Positions 52,827 to 61,379 of a stretch of DNA of 64,000 bases are shown in pieces. The DNA comes from Ahrensia sp. R2A130 (GTDB lineage: Bacteria; Pseudomonadota; Alphaproteobacteria; Rhizobiales; Rhizobiaceae). The position numbers and the translations under genes are program-made. A model generated the notes under the pieces. The model made no database searches. It was not told the DNA's origin and was given only the letters and a program-made list of their open reading frames with translations. The stretch is taken from assembly GCF_000179775.1 (NCBI RefSeq), contig NZ_AEEB01000003.1, forward strand, positions 806,001 through 870,000, in the 5' to 3' direction. Each line of letters starts with the position of its first letter. Positions within the stretch are counted from its first letter, which is position 1.

Positions 52827-55800
52827 CTAAAACAAATCCCGGTCAAAGATTAGGTCTCGCTGGGCGTCCTCGGCACGGCGACGAAGCTCATCAGCCCGCT
52901 CACGTTCAGCCCTTAGGCGAAGCTCTTCCAAGCGTGCACGGCTGCTAGCCTCATTGGCGCGTCTTTCCGCAGCAATCCGCTCGGCTTCTTCACGTTGCTG
53001 GGCAGCAGCACGCACCTCCTCAGCCAAAGCACGACGTGCAGCTTCCGCTTCATCGCGTTTACGGATCCGTTCCCGTTCGGCAGCAGCTTCCGCTTCAGCA
53101 GCCTTGCGGGCGCGCTCAGCAGCCTCGTCCTGCAAACGATACAGACGGGCGGTTCGTTGAAGACGTTGACGCTCAAGAACAGATTCCTGCTCTGCCACGA
53201 AGCGGCGTTCCCTGCTTTCGCTAGCGCGCAATCCAAGAAAAGTGGTCATGGGAGCGACATCAACTTCTGCCTGCAAGTCATCAGGCAAACCTGCCAAACG
53301 TATCGCCAGTTCAGGCGACGCACCGACGATTTCTTCCCGCCCGGCTTCGTACCCAGCACGCGCACCAATCTCTAACTGCTCTGTTTTGAGATCGTAACGC
53401 CCATCTGCGGCAATGCGCATCTTTGATGAAACAAGATTTAGTCCAGACAGGCGCACAGCACCGCTTGCAACAGAAATATCTCCTTGCGATTCTCCAAACT
53501 GAAACGAACCAGCTAAAACTTCTTCGCGTGCGGCATCTTCAATTGATGCCGGTGTTGGCACAGCAGTTGGATCGAGCGCATCAATCCGCGCCAACAATGG
53601 CGCAAGTGCTTCGTCCGACAGACCGGCCAATTCGCCATTTTCAATAGAAATCCGCCCGCTACCGGCCAAAGTTTGGAGGGCTTCATCAGGGTTTTCGCCA
53701 CTAGAAGTGAACCGCAACTGGCCGCCAACCCGCCCGGACAACCTATTGGGTAAGCCTATTAAGTCTGTGACAACGGCAGCATCGCCCTGTGATAGCGTTA
53801 GGTCACCAGCAACCGTTTGTGCCGCGCCAGCACGACCCAACTGCATTCGCCCCAGTACAGACCCGCCCAACATACGCGCAGAAAGATCATCGAACTGCAG
53901 TTCTCCGTCATTGAGACGAACAGTGGCTTTTACCTGTTCAGCATCAAGCCCTTCAGTCACTTTCAGACGGCTTAGAGAGAGTTCAACATCCCCGTCGAGA
54001 CTGGCAAGCGCGGGAAGTTTCACGCCGGAACCAACCATAGCTTGCAGCCCTGCGGTCGTTGCCTGATCGACCTCCAAGCGCCCCTTAAGTGCAGCACGAT
54101 CAGGACCATTGGCGTTGAGTTCCAACCTTCCAGAAATGGAGCTGTTTCCAAATCTGGCGGACAAATCATCAAGCGTGGCCTCGGCCTTCGCCGTATCAAA
54201 CGTCAAAGCGCCACGCGCCTTCGCAGAGACACCAAATGCGTCTTGGGTAAGCGGTCGAGCCATCAATGCGGCGAGACTGCCCAAGTCTGGTGTCTCCGCA
54301 ATAACGGTACCGCCGAACTTGACCGTGGGCTGTGCAGCGGTGCCGCCAAGACGGGTATTCCCCGCACCACTCAGATAACCTTCTTGCAAGGTCAACGCTC
54401 CGTCGGTTGCCAAGCCTTGCGATGGTGAGCCATCAAAAGTCACCCGAAGCGCACCCCGCCCGACCGACGCTCCCTCGGCTGTGATTGGTGCAGCGGTGAC
54501 ACCCAACTGCGCGAGCAACAAATCTGCGCGCGGATTGTCCAAAACAACCCTGCCAGTCCAACGGCTTTGCGCCATCTCGGATGCGAGTTTTTCAGCCGAT
54601 GCCGCAACAGCGGCAGAGGCATCTAAACTGCTGTCGCCCATATTTCCGGAGGCGGTTAGGGTAAGACTGTTATCTCCCGCTTCCATCCTCAAAGCCACAT
54701 CGAGATCAGCAAGCGTAACCGGATCAGAAATCCAGGTTTGTAGAACCAGCGGACGACCGGTTCGTTCTGACAGAAGTCGTGCAATGCCCTCACCATCCTG
54801 AGCTGTGATTTGAATCTTTGCATTTCCGCGCAGCCGCTGCGGCACGCCTTTCAAGTCTAAGGTGGCATCAACCCGAGCACCTTCGACATCCTGAATTTCA
54901 AGCGTTTCCAAGCGAACAATATCGCCGCGCCGTTCCCCACGCGCGACCACACCATTGGCCCTGACGCCATCCCATTCCACCAGGTCTGCAGAAAGCGCCA
55001 CCTGCAAATCATGGCGCGCAACAGGGCTGCCGCCGCCGGACACCATGGCCGCAAGTTCCTGCATTTGCTCAATCACCAAACCGGTTCCAGACAGGTCCGC
55101 CTCAATCAACGGACGACCGCCCGCAGATGAGTTTCGAACAATCCGCCCGGTCAACTGCTGGCCGTCAGCGATGATTTCCAGATCATCCAAAACCGCAGAC
55201 TTCGAGGTAATGGCAGCCTTGGTGGATATCCCCGCAGATGACAGCTGCCGCAGCGCCTCTCCCGGCTCGTGCCCAAGCCATTTCGCAAGGCCGGAAGGTT
55301 GCTTGGAAGCAACTATGAGATTGCCATCGAAGCGAGGTTCGGTGCCCGGGTCCAGTACGCCATCAGCCCGAAGTTCAGTACGACCCGGCAATTGCGCTTC
55401 GAGGTTTCGGATTTCCCAACTATCGGCTGCCCCCTTTGCAGGGCGTGCATCAAAACCGACCTCGCGAATGACCGTTCCACCTGCAATTACTGCTGGGAGA
55501 TAAAGGCTAATCTCGCCCTGTGTGACAGGCACAGGAATTTGCCGCAAAACATTCAACACCGCTTCCAAACGCGACTGTGCCGACTGGCCTTCAGACTGCG
55601 GTGAGGCAGCTTCCAACCGTGCCAAATTTATCTGCTGGCCTTCCGCCTCGACCCGATAATTCAAACGCTGCGCAAACACCGCCTGCGCCGTACCCGTAAC
55701 CGTATAGGGATCAATTGCAGACCCTATATCCAGCTTGAATGCAGGGAATGTCGCGCCTCCGGTTGCGATCTGAACATCGGCCTCTAGCTGCACCGGAAGT

Positions 55801-56588
55801 GCAGTGGCGCGGTCCACACGCGGGAAACTAATACGATCTGCGTCGCTCGGATTGCCGGCTCGTTTCACCCGCGCGATGCCATCGAATGCTGGCACCCGTT
55901 TTTGAAAGCGGAACGTGCCGTCCAGCGCATAATCATAGGGTTGGTCTTGCGGCTCCAGATCAAGCTTCAGGGTTATCCGACCCGCAGACTTCCACTGGCC
56001 GGAACTTGCCGAGAAACGATTACGGATGCCGTCCCGCGTGAACTTTCCCTCACCACGCCATGGTCCGATCAACGTGTCGGCAGAAGCAATTGCATCGACT
56101 TCGGCAAGCTCGATAACCCGCCCACTCCGGCTGTCGGAAAGACGCAGCTGACCGTTGGTGATGGTGATCGTTTCTACAGCCACCTCTTCAGCGCGAAGCG
56201 GCACACGCGGGTTGTCAGACCCTTCCGGCCAAACCAAACGCCCCTCTTCATTGAGAGCGATATCAAGCTGCGGTCCGTCCATCGCCATATCAACGATACG
56301 CACATCACCCTTTAACAGTGGCGCCAGTTCTACGTTGACGTGAAAGGTGGAGGCCCGGAGTAGCGGTGCACCTTCAGGGCCAACAGAAACTTCGGTGAAG
56401 GTCACCGAAGGTAACGGCAAAAGCTTGGCTTTCGTGCGCCCGGAAACCCTTACAGGTTGGCCGATCACCCGCGACGCTTCAGCCTCAAAGCGGTCTTTGA
56501 ATTGCCCCCAATCAACAAACGGCGGAACGGCAACAGCAGCCACCAGCAACAGCACAAGCAGACCGCCGAGGAAGGCAAATAGCCTCAT
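52827..56588 (-). CDS. Large AsmA family protein
   Basis: A 1253-residue envelope protein. A membrane helix at residues 4-22 precedes the AsmA N-terminal domain (DWGQFKDRFEAEASRVIGQPVRVSGRTKAKLLPLPSVTFTEVSVGP), a long run of beta repeats (LSLSRLKVTEG... style) and the AsmA C-terminal region (LSGRVGGQLRFTSSGENPDEAL). The last 110 residues are Arg/Glu/Ala-rich, almost certainly a coiled coil (EEAERIAAERRANEASSRARLEELR). Family members bridge the envelope and are implicated in phospholipid transport. It is a single gene. Confidence 0.88.
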   Translation of the reverse strand: MRLFAFLGGLLVLLLVAAVAVPPFVDWGQFKDRFEAEASRVIGQPVRVSGRTKAKLLPLPSVTFTEVSVGPEGAPLLRASTFHVNVELAPLLKGDVRIVDMAMDGPQLDIALNEEGRLVWPEGSDNPRVPLRAEEVAVETITITNGQLRLSDSRSGRVIELAEVDAIASADTLIGPWRGEGKFTRDGIRNRFSASSGQWKSAGRITLKLDLEPQDQPYDYALDGTFRFQKRVPAFDGIARVKRAGNPSDADRISFPRVDRATALPVQLEADVQIATGGATFPAFKLDIGSAIDPYTVTGTAQAVFAQRLNYRVEAEGQQINLARLEAASPQSEGQSAQSRLEAVLNVLRQIPVPVTQGEISLYLPAVIAGGTVIREVGFDARPAKGAADSWEIRNLEAQLPGRTELRADGVLDPGTEPRFDGNLIVASKQPSGLAKWLGHEPGEALRQLSSAGISTKAAITSKSAVLDDLEIIADGQQLTGRIVRNSSAGGRPLIEADLSGTGLVIEQMQELAAMVSGGGSPVARHDLQVALSADLVEWDGVRANGVVARGERRGDIVRLETLEIQDVEGARVDATLDLKGVPQRLRGNAKIQITAQDGEGIARLLSERTGRPLVLQTWISDPVTLADLDVALRMEAGDNSLTLTASGNMGDSSLDASAAVAASAEKLASEMAQSRWTGRVVLDNPRADLLLAQLGVTAAPITAEGASVGRGALRVTFDGSPSQGLATDGALTLQEGYLSGAGNTRLGGTAAQPTVKFGGTVIAETPDLGSLAALMARPLTQDAFGVSAKARGALTFDTAKAEATLDDLSARFGNSSISGRLELNANGPDRAALKGRLEVDQATTAGLQAMVGSGVKLPALASLDGDVELSLSRLKVTEGLDAEQVKATVRLNDGELQFDDLSARMLGGSVLGRMQLGRAGAAQTVAGDLTLSQGDAAVVTDLIGLPNRLSGRVGGQLRFTSSGENPDEALQTLAGSGRISIENGELAGLSDEALAPLLARIDALDPTAVPTPASIEDAAREEVLAGSFQFGESQGDISVASGAVRLSGLNLVSSKMRIAADGRYDLKTEQLEIGARAGYEAGREEIVGASPELAIRLAGLPDDLQAEVDVAPMTTFLGLRASESRERRFVAEQESVLERQRLQRTARLYRLQDEAAERARKAAEAEAAAERERIRKRDEAEAARRALAEEVRAAAQQREEAERIAAERRANEASSRARLEELRLRAERERADELRRRAEDAQRDLIFDRDLF

Positions 56589-56622
56589 CGCACGTCACCT
56601 CGTCCTTGGTTGCCAACAGCGA

Positions 56623-58035
56623 TCAATCCAGCCCCACAACCTTGCCGGGGTTCATAATATCGTTCGGGTCCAGCGCCATTTTTATCGCCGACATTACATC
56701 CGCGCCTGCCCCGTGTTCCAAACGCAAAAAGCGGCGTTTGCCTTGCCCGATGCCGTGTTCACCTGTGCAGGTGCCTTCCATAGACAGGCAGCGCAGATTT
56801 AGCCGCTCGATCATAGTTTCGGCCCGCGCAACCTCGTCGGCATCGTCCATCATCACCAGTGGCGAAACGTGAAAATTCCCGTCTCCCACATGGCCAATAA
56901 TGGGCGCAACCAGATTGAGCTCTTCAACATCGGCAATCGTCTCAGCCAGACAATCGGCCAATCGCGAGATCGGAACACAGGCATCGGTCGCGATGCCCTG
57001 CGAACCGGGGCGATAGGCCAGCATTGCCGGATAGGCATCATGACGCGCCTTCCACATGGCGTTACGGCTCTCAACAGTTTCCCGCCATTCGATTGCGGTC
57101 CCGCCGAACTGTTCTGCAATGTTAGAAAATAGAACGGTCTGCTCGGCAACGGAAGCTGGCGAGCCGTGGAATTCCAGCATCAATGTAGGTCGTTCCTCGT
57201 AACCCGTATTTGAATAGAGATTGGTCGCACGGGCCATTAACGCATCCAACAACTCGATACGCGCGAGCGGTAAACCTGCCTGTATGGCTAGAATCGTCGC
57301 GTTACAGGCGTCATCGACAGTTGGAAAATGACAGATGCCCGATGATATCTGCTCCGGAATACCGTGCAGCTTCAGCGTCAATTCGGTGATGATACCAAGC
57401 GTGCCTTCCGAGCCCACCATGAGACGAGTTAGGTCGTAGCCTGCTGAGGATTTTTTGGCCCGGCCGGCCGTCTTTACTACACGCCCGTCAGCCATGACGA
57501 CGGTCAGGTTCACGACATTGTCGCGCATGGTGCCATAGCGCACAGCGTTCGTACCGGAAGCCCGTGTCGATGCCATTCCGCCCAGCGAAGCGTTCGCACC
57601 GGGATCGATGGGGAAAAATAGACCTTGGTCGCGCAGATACATGTTCAAATCTTCGCGCGTTACGCCGGGCTGCAACGTCACGTCGAGATCTTCCGCGTTG
57701 ACCGATAAGATCGCATTCATCTTCATAAGATCAACGGAAATTCCACCGGCTGGCGCGTTCACACCACCTTCGAGCGAAGTGCCCGTTCCGAAGGGAATGA
57801 TCGGCACCCGATGCTCGGCACAAATACGCACGATGTCCTGCACCTCTTCGGTCGTGTGCGGCTGCACCACGGCGTCCGGCAGTTGCGAAGGAATGTACGT
57901 CGTCGTGTGGCAATGCTGTTCGCGTAACGCCTGATGGGTCGATAGGCGCTCCCCAAAGCGTTGCTTGAGAATGCTGATGGCGGTTTCGATGCCACCATCA
58001 TTGCGGTTGGCGGCCTGAAGATCGGCGAGTGCCAT
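56623..58035 (-). CDS. FAD-linked oxidase, D-lactate dehydrogenase (cytochrome)-like
   Basis: About 470 residues from ATG 58035; the frame opens to 58116. The FAD-binding PCMH fold has IIPFGTGTSLEGGVNAPAGGISVDLMKMNAI, PGANASLGGMASTRASGTNAVRYGTMRDNV and GSEGTLGIITELTLKL; the C-terminal cap has the GHVGDGNFHVSPLV metal motif and GTCTGEHGIGQGK. This is the D-lactate/glycolate oxidase (Dld, GlcD) family, moving electrons to cytochrome or quinone. Lactate fits best, but other D-2-hydroxy acids are possible. glcE and glcF are absent. Confidence 0.87.
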   Translation of the reverse strand: MALADLQAANRNDGGIETAISILKQRFGERLSTHQALREQHCHTTTYIPSQLPDAVVQPHTTEEVQDIVRICAEHRVPIIPFGTGTSLEGGVNAPAGGISVDLMKMNAILSVNAEDLDVTLQPGVTREDLNMYLRDQGLFFPIDPGANASLGGMASTRASGTNAVRYGTMRDNVVNLTVVMADGRVVKTAGRAKKSSAGYDLTRLMVGSEGTLGIITELTLKLHGIPEQISSGICHFPTVDDACNATILAIQAGLPLARIELLDALMARATNLYSNTGYEERPTLMLEFHGSPASVAEQTVLFSNIAEQFGGTAIEWRETVESRNAMWKARHDAYPAMLAYRPGSQGIATDACVPISRLADCLAETIADVEELNLVAPIIGHVGDGNFHVSPLVMMDDADEVARAETMIERLNLRCLSMEGTCTGEHGIGQGKRRFLRLEHGAGADVMSAIKMALDPNDIMNPGKVVGLD

Positions 58036-58221
58036 AAATACGTTTTCCTTCCCGGGCATGCCGGTATTTGCGTCGAATAAGCGTAAAATAAAGCACCACG
58101 ACAACGCGTCTTTCAACGCCGCCCTTGTGCAAGCGCTACACCATAGCCTAGCAGATTATCACAAGCCGGGTCGTGGTCCACTGCCGCACACCTTCTTGTT
58201 ACGCCGTTGAAAGGAAAAACA

Positions 58222-58701
58222 ATGACGCATGCCCTACCCTTTCGCAGCCCCGACCAACTGTTGAAGCCGGAATGGATCGATTACAACGGACATCTGAACA
58301 TGGCGTATTATAGCGTCCTGTTCGACAACGGCATAGACGTTTTCTTCGAACACCTCGGTCTCGGCCCGGTTTATGCCGAAGAACGTAAGCTGACGACCTA
58401 CACGGCTGACGCCCATATTCGCTATCTGAAGGAAATTCATCTGGGCGACACAGTGCACACCACAATCCAACTGGTGGATTACGACGCCAAACGTCTGCAC
58501 TGCTTCGCACAGCTGCATCATTCGGACGGTTGGCTTAGCGCAACATGCGAAAGCCTTACGCTGCATGTGGACATGACAGGCCCTAAGGTCGCAAGTTTCC
58601 CAGATGACATCATGGCCACGCTTGACGGCGTTTCAGCAGAACATGGCAAAGCCGGTCGTCCGTCAGGCATGGGGCAACCCATCAGCATTCGGCGGAATTG
58701 A
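58222..58701 (+). CDS. Hotdog-fold acyl-CoA thioesterase
   Basis: A 159-residue protein from ATG 58222, with AAAGGA upstream. DYNGHLNMAYYSVLFDNGIDVFFEHLG carries the Asp-type active site of 4-hydroxybenzoyl-CoA thioesterases, and TTYTADAHIRYLKEIHLGDTV follows as the second hotdog signature. It hydrolyses acyl-CoA; the acyl group is unknown. It resembles thioesterases of carnitine and betaine operons, as far as memory allows. Confidence 0.85.
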   Translation: MTHALPFRSPDQLLKPEWIDYNGHLNMAYYSVLFDNGIDVFFEHLGLGPVYAEERKLTTYTADAHIRYLKEIHLGDTVHTTIQLVDYDAKRLHCFAQLHHSDGWLSATCESLTLHVDMTGPKVASFPDDIMATLDGVSAEHGKAGRPSGMGQPISIRRN

Positions 58702-58737
58702 AACGATGCTCCAAGGACCAGACAGAGCCTTACGTGA

Positions 58738-60390
58738 ATGAGTGATCTGCCAACCCGTTTCTGGAATGCTTGCCGTAATGGCCCAAGTCAGATGCGCGGT
58801 TGGGTCAGGCCCAATGTGCAGTTCTTCATGGACAGCAAGGAACCACAACTGTGGCTGATTTCGCTAGCCATCGGTTTGCTGGTCTCCATCGCAGCTGTGG
58901 CCTTCCGTGAAGCTATCGGTCTGGTTCAATTGACGTGGCTTGGCGTGCATACCGAAACGGTGACGACAGCAGCCCGAGAAATTCACTGGCTATGGATATT
59001 GCTCACCCCTTGTATCGGCGGCCTGTTCATTGGTTGGCTGCTTGATCGTTTCGTAGCCGGACGACGCACTGGTGGCGTGGCAGATGTTATCGAAGCCAAA
59101 GCACACGGCGGCCGAAACATTGAAATAGGCACGGGCCTGTGGTCCGCCGCGATCAGCGCGCTATCGCTCGGCTTTGGCGCAAGTGCCGGTCGAGAAGGAC
59201 CGCTGGTACATCTGGGCGGCGCAATTGCCACGTCGCTGTGCCAACTGTTCACGCTGCCCGTTTGGAGCCGCCGCACCCTGCTGGCTTGCGGCGTAGCCTC
59301 CGCCGTATCGGCATCGTTCAACGCGCCCATCGCAGGCGTGCTGTTCGCCCATGAGGTCATACTCGGCCACTACTCCAAGCGCTCTTTCATACCCATCGTT
59401 ATCTCATCTGTGATGGGCACCATACTCACGCGGCTTTGGTTCGGCGATGCGGCGGCATTCTCAATTCCAGAATATCAGATCACGTCCTACCTAGAGTTCC
59501 CCGCCTTTGCGCTACTCGGCGTAGTTTGCGGCATGGTCGCGGTAATCTTCCAAATGAGCCTGATACAGACCGACCGCGCGGCCCGCGCTGTTCCGATGCC
59601 GCTTTGGCTGCGCCCTGCTGTCGGCGGTTTGATGGTGGGGGCCATTGGCGTGTTCTATCCTGAAATTCTGGGGGTCGGTTACGAAGCAACAGATATGGCG
59701 TTGAAAAACCAGTTCACGCTTCCGCTGCTGCTTGCACTCATCGTTTGGAAGACCGCCGCCACATCCATCACGCTGGCATCGCGCTTCGGTGGCGGCATTT
59801 TCTCACCATCGCTTTATATAGGTGCGATGGTGGGCGGCGCCTTCGGCTTGATCGCGTCGCAGGTCTTTCCCGAACTCGCCTCATCACAAGGCCTTTACGC
59901 TATTCTCGGCATGGGTGCGGTGGCAGCTGCTGTACTCGGGGCCCCCATATCAACCCTCGTCATGGTGTTCGAGTTGACCGGCGGTTACACACTTTCCATT
60001 GCATTGTTGCTGACCGTCTCCATCGCCGTCGGCATCAACCAGGCGCTGCATGGGCGGTCATATTTCCAGTGGCAGCTGGAAATGCGCGGCATGCGCGTAA
60101 CAGACGGCCCGCACCGCTTCATGGTTCGCAACACCATGGTCGCCTCTTTCATGGCACCACTTGCAGAAGACGATGACCCTGCAATGCCAGATGAAGAAGA
60201 CCTTGTCGTCTTACGCCCCGACGACACGCTGGAAGCAGCACTCCGCACCTTCGATGAAAGTGGCCTCGCCCGCCTGCCAGTGCGCGATGCCACTGACGCC
60301 ACCAAAATAGTCGGCTGGGCCACGCAGGTGGCTGCACTTCGCACCTACAACACTGCACTGGTGGACATGAGCGTGGAAGAACACCGCTAA
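58738..60390 (+). CDS. ClC family chloride channel/antiporter with CBS domains
   Basis: A 550-residue protein with about ten membrane segments and a C-terminal CBS pair (DEEDLVVLRPDDTLEAALRTFDESGLARLPVRDA). The anion-path motif GASAGREGPLVHLG contains the gating glutamate Glu153, and GGGIFSPSLYIGAMVGGAFG follows. At the position of the internal proton glutamate of E. coli ClC this protein has Val207 (FAHEVILGHY), as in vertebrate chloride channels. It may thus be a channel or another transport mode. Confidence 0.9.
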   Translation: MSDLPTRFWNACRNGPSQMRGWVRPNVQFFMDSKEPQLWLISLAIGLLVSIAAVAFREAIGLVQLTWLGVHTETVTTAAREIHWLWILLTPCIGGLFIGWLLDRFVAGRRTGGVADVIEAKAHGGRNIEIGTGLWSAAISALSLGFGASAGREGPLVHLGGAIATSLCQLFTLPVWSRRTLLACGVASAVSASFNAPIAGVLFAHEVILGHYSKRSFIPIVISSVMGTILTRLWFGDAAAFSIPEYQITSYLEFPAFALLGVVCGMVAVIFQMSLIQTDRAARAVPMPLWLRPAVGGLMVGAIGVFYPEILGVGYEATDMALKNQFTLPLLLALIVWKTAATSITLASRFGGGIFSPSLYIGAMVGGAFGLIASQVFPELASSQGLYAILGMGAVAAAVLGAPISTLVMVFELTGGYTLSIALLLTVSIAVGINQALHGRSYFQWQLEMRGMRVTDGPHRFMVRNTMVASFMAPLAEDDDPAMPDEEDLVVLRPDDTLEAALRTFDESGLARLPVRDATDATKIVGWATQVAALRTYNTALVDMSVEEHR

Positions 60391-60473
60391 GCTTCGCACT
60401 GTGTACGATTGCACAGACATGCAGTTTTCAAGGTATCAAACTGCACAAATCTCGCTCTTGATTCGGATATGTC

Positions 60474-61322
60474 ATGCCTTGGTCCACCGTTCCTTCCGTC
60501 CCCAATGTCAGCCACCAGCGCGATAGCGGCATAGACGATGACATCGATTTCGACATTCGCGGTTCCGAAATGCAGTTCGTGGAAATCGAACTCGACCCCG
60601 GTGAAAGCGCAGTCGCAGAAGCCGGCTCCATGATGTTCAAGGCACCCTCAATCGAGATGACCACAGCCTTCGGCGATGGCTCCTACAAAGCGCCTGCCGG
60701 GCTGCTGGGCAAACTGGCTGGTGCGGGCAAGCGGCTCATCACGGGTGAAAGCCTGTTCACCACAGTCTTTACCCACAACGGCGACGGCAAAGCCCGCGTC
60801 GCCTTCGCTTCCCCTTATCCCGGCCATATCGCAGCCGTGAAACTGGACGAAGTCGGCGGGCGCCTGATCTGCCAAAAAGATGCGTTTTTGTGTGCCGCAC
60901 GCGGTGTGACCATCGGCATCGAGTTCCAACGCAAGGTCATGACCGGCTTGTTCGGCGGTGAAGGTTTCATCATGCAGAAGCTGGAAGGTGACGGCTGGGC
61001 TTTCGTCCATGTCGGCGGCACGACCACCGTTCGCGACCTGGCACCGGGCGAAGAAATCCACGTCGATACCGGCTGCGTCGCAGCTTATACCGGTGATATA
61101 GATTTCGACTTTGTGCGCGCAGGGTCGATCAAGTCGTCCATCTTTGGCGGCGAAGGCATGTTCTTCGCCAAATTGCGCGGCCCCGGTCGCGTATGGATTC
61201 AGTCCCTGCCCTTCTCCCGCCTAGCAGGTCGCATCCATGCCTCCGCACCGCAAAACGGCGGCAGCACGGGCGAAGGCTCCGTACTCGGTGGGCTGGGCGA
61301 CATGTTCGGCGACAGCAGGTAG
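60474..61322 (+). CDS. TIGR00266/AIM24-like family protein
   Basis: A 282-residue beta-rich protein. The AIM24 pattern is MQFVEIELDPGESAVAEAGSMMFKAPSIEMTTAFGD, followed by FFTTVFTHNGDG-like stretches and GFIMQKLEGDGWAFVHVGGTTTVRDLAPGEEIHVDTGCVAAY. The C-terminal 30 residues are Gly/Ser-rich. Proteins of this group are widespread and their role is not known. It is between the ClC and UvrD genes on the same strand. Confidence 0.87.
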   Translation: MPWSTVPSVPNVSHQRDSGIDDDIDFDIRGSEMQFVEIELDPGESAVAEAGSMMFKAPSIEMTTAFGDGSYKAPAGLLGKLAGAGKRLITGESLFTTVFTHNGDGKARVAFASPYPGHIAAVKLDEVGGRLICQKDAFLCAARGVTIGIEFQRKVMTGLFGGEGFIMQKLEGDGWAFVHVGGTTTVRDLAPGEEIHVDTGCVAAYTGDIDFDFVRAGSIKSSIFGGEGMFFAKLRGPGRVWIQSLPFSRLAGRIHASAPQNGGSTGEGSVLGGLGDMFGDSR

Positions 61323-61379
61323 CAGCTTTCCTGACAATCAAGATTTGGCAGAAAGGTCCGGACTGCCTAAGTACGGACC

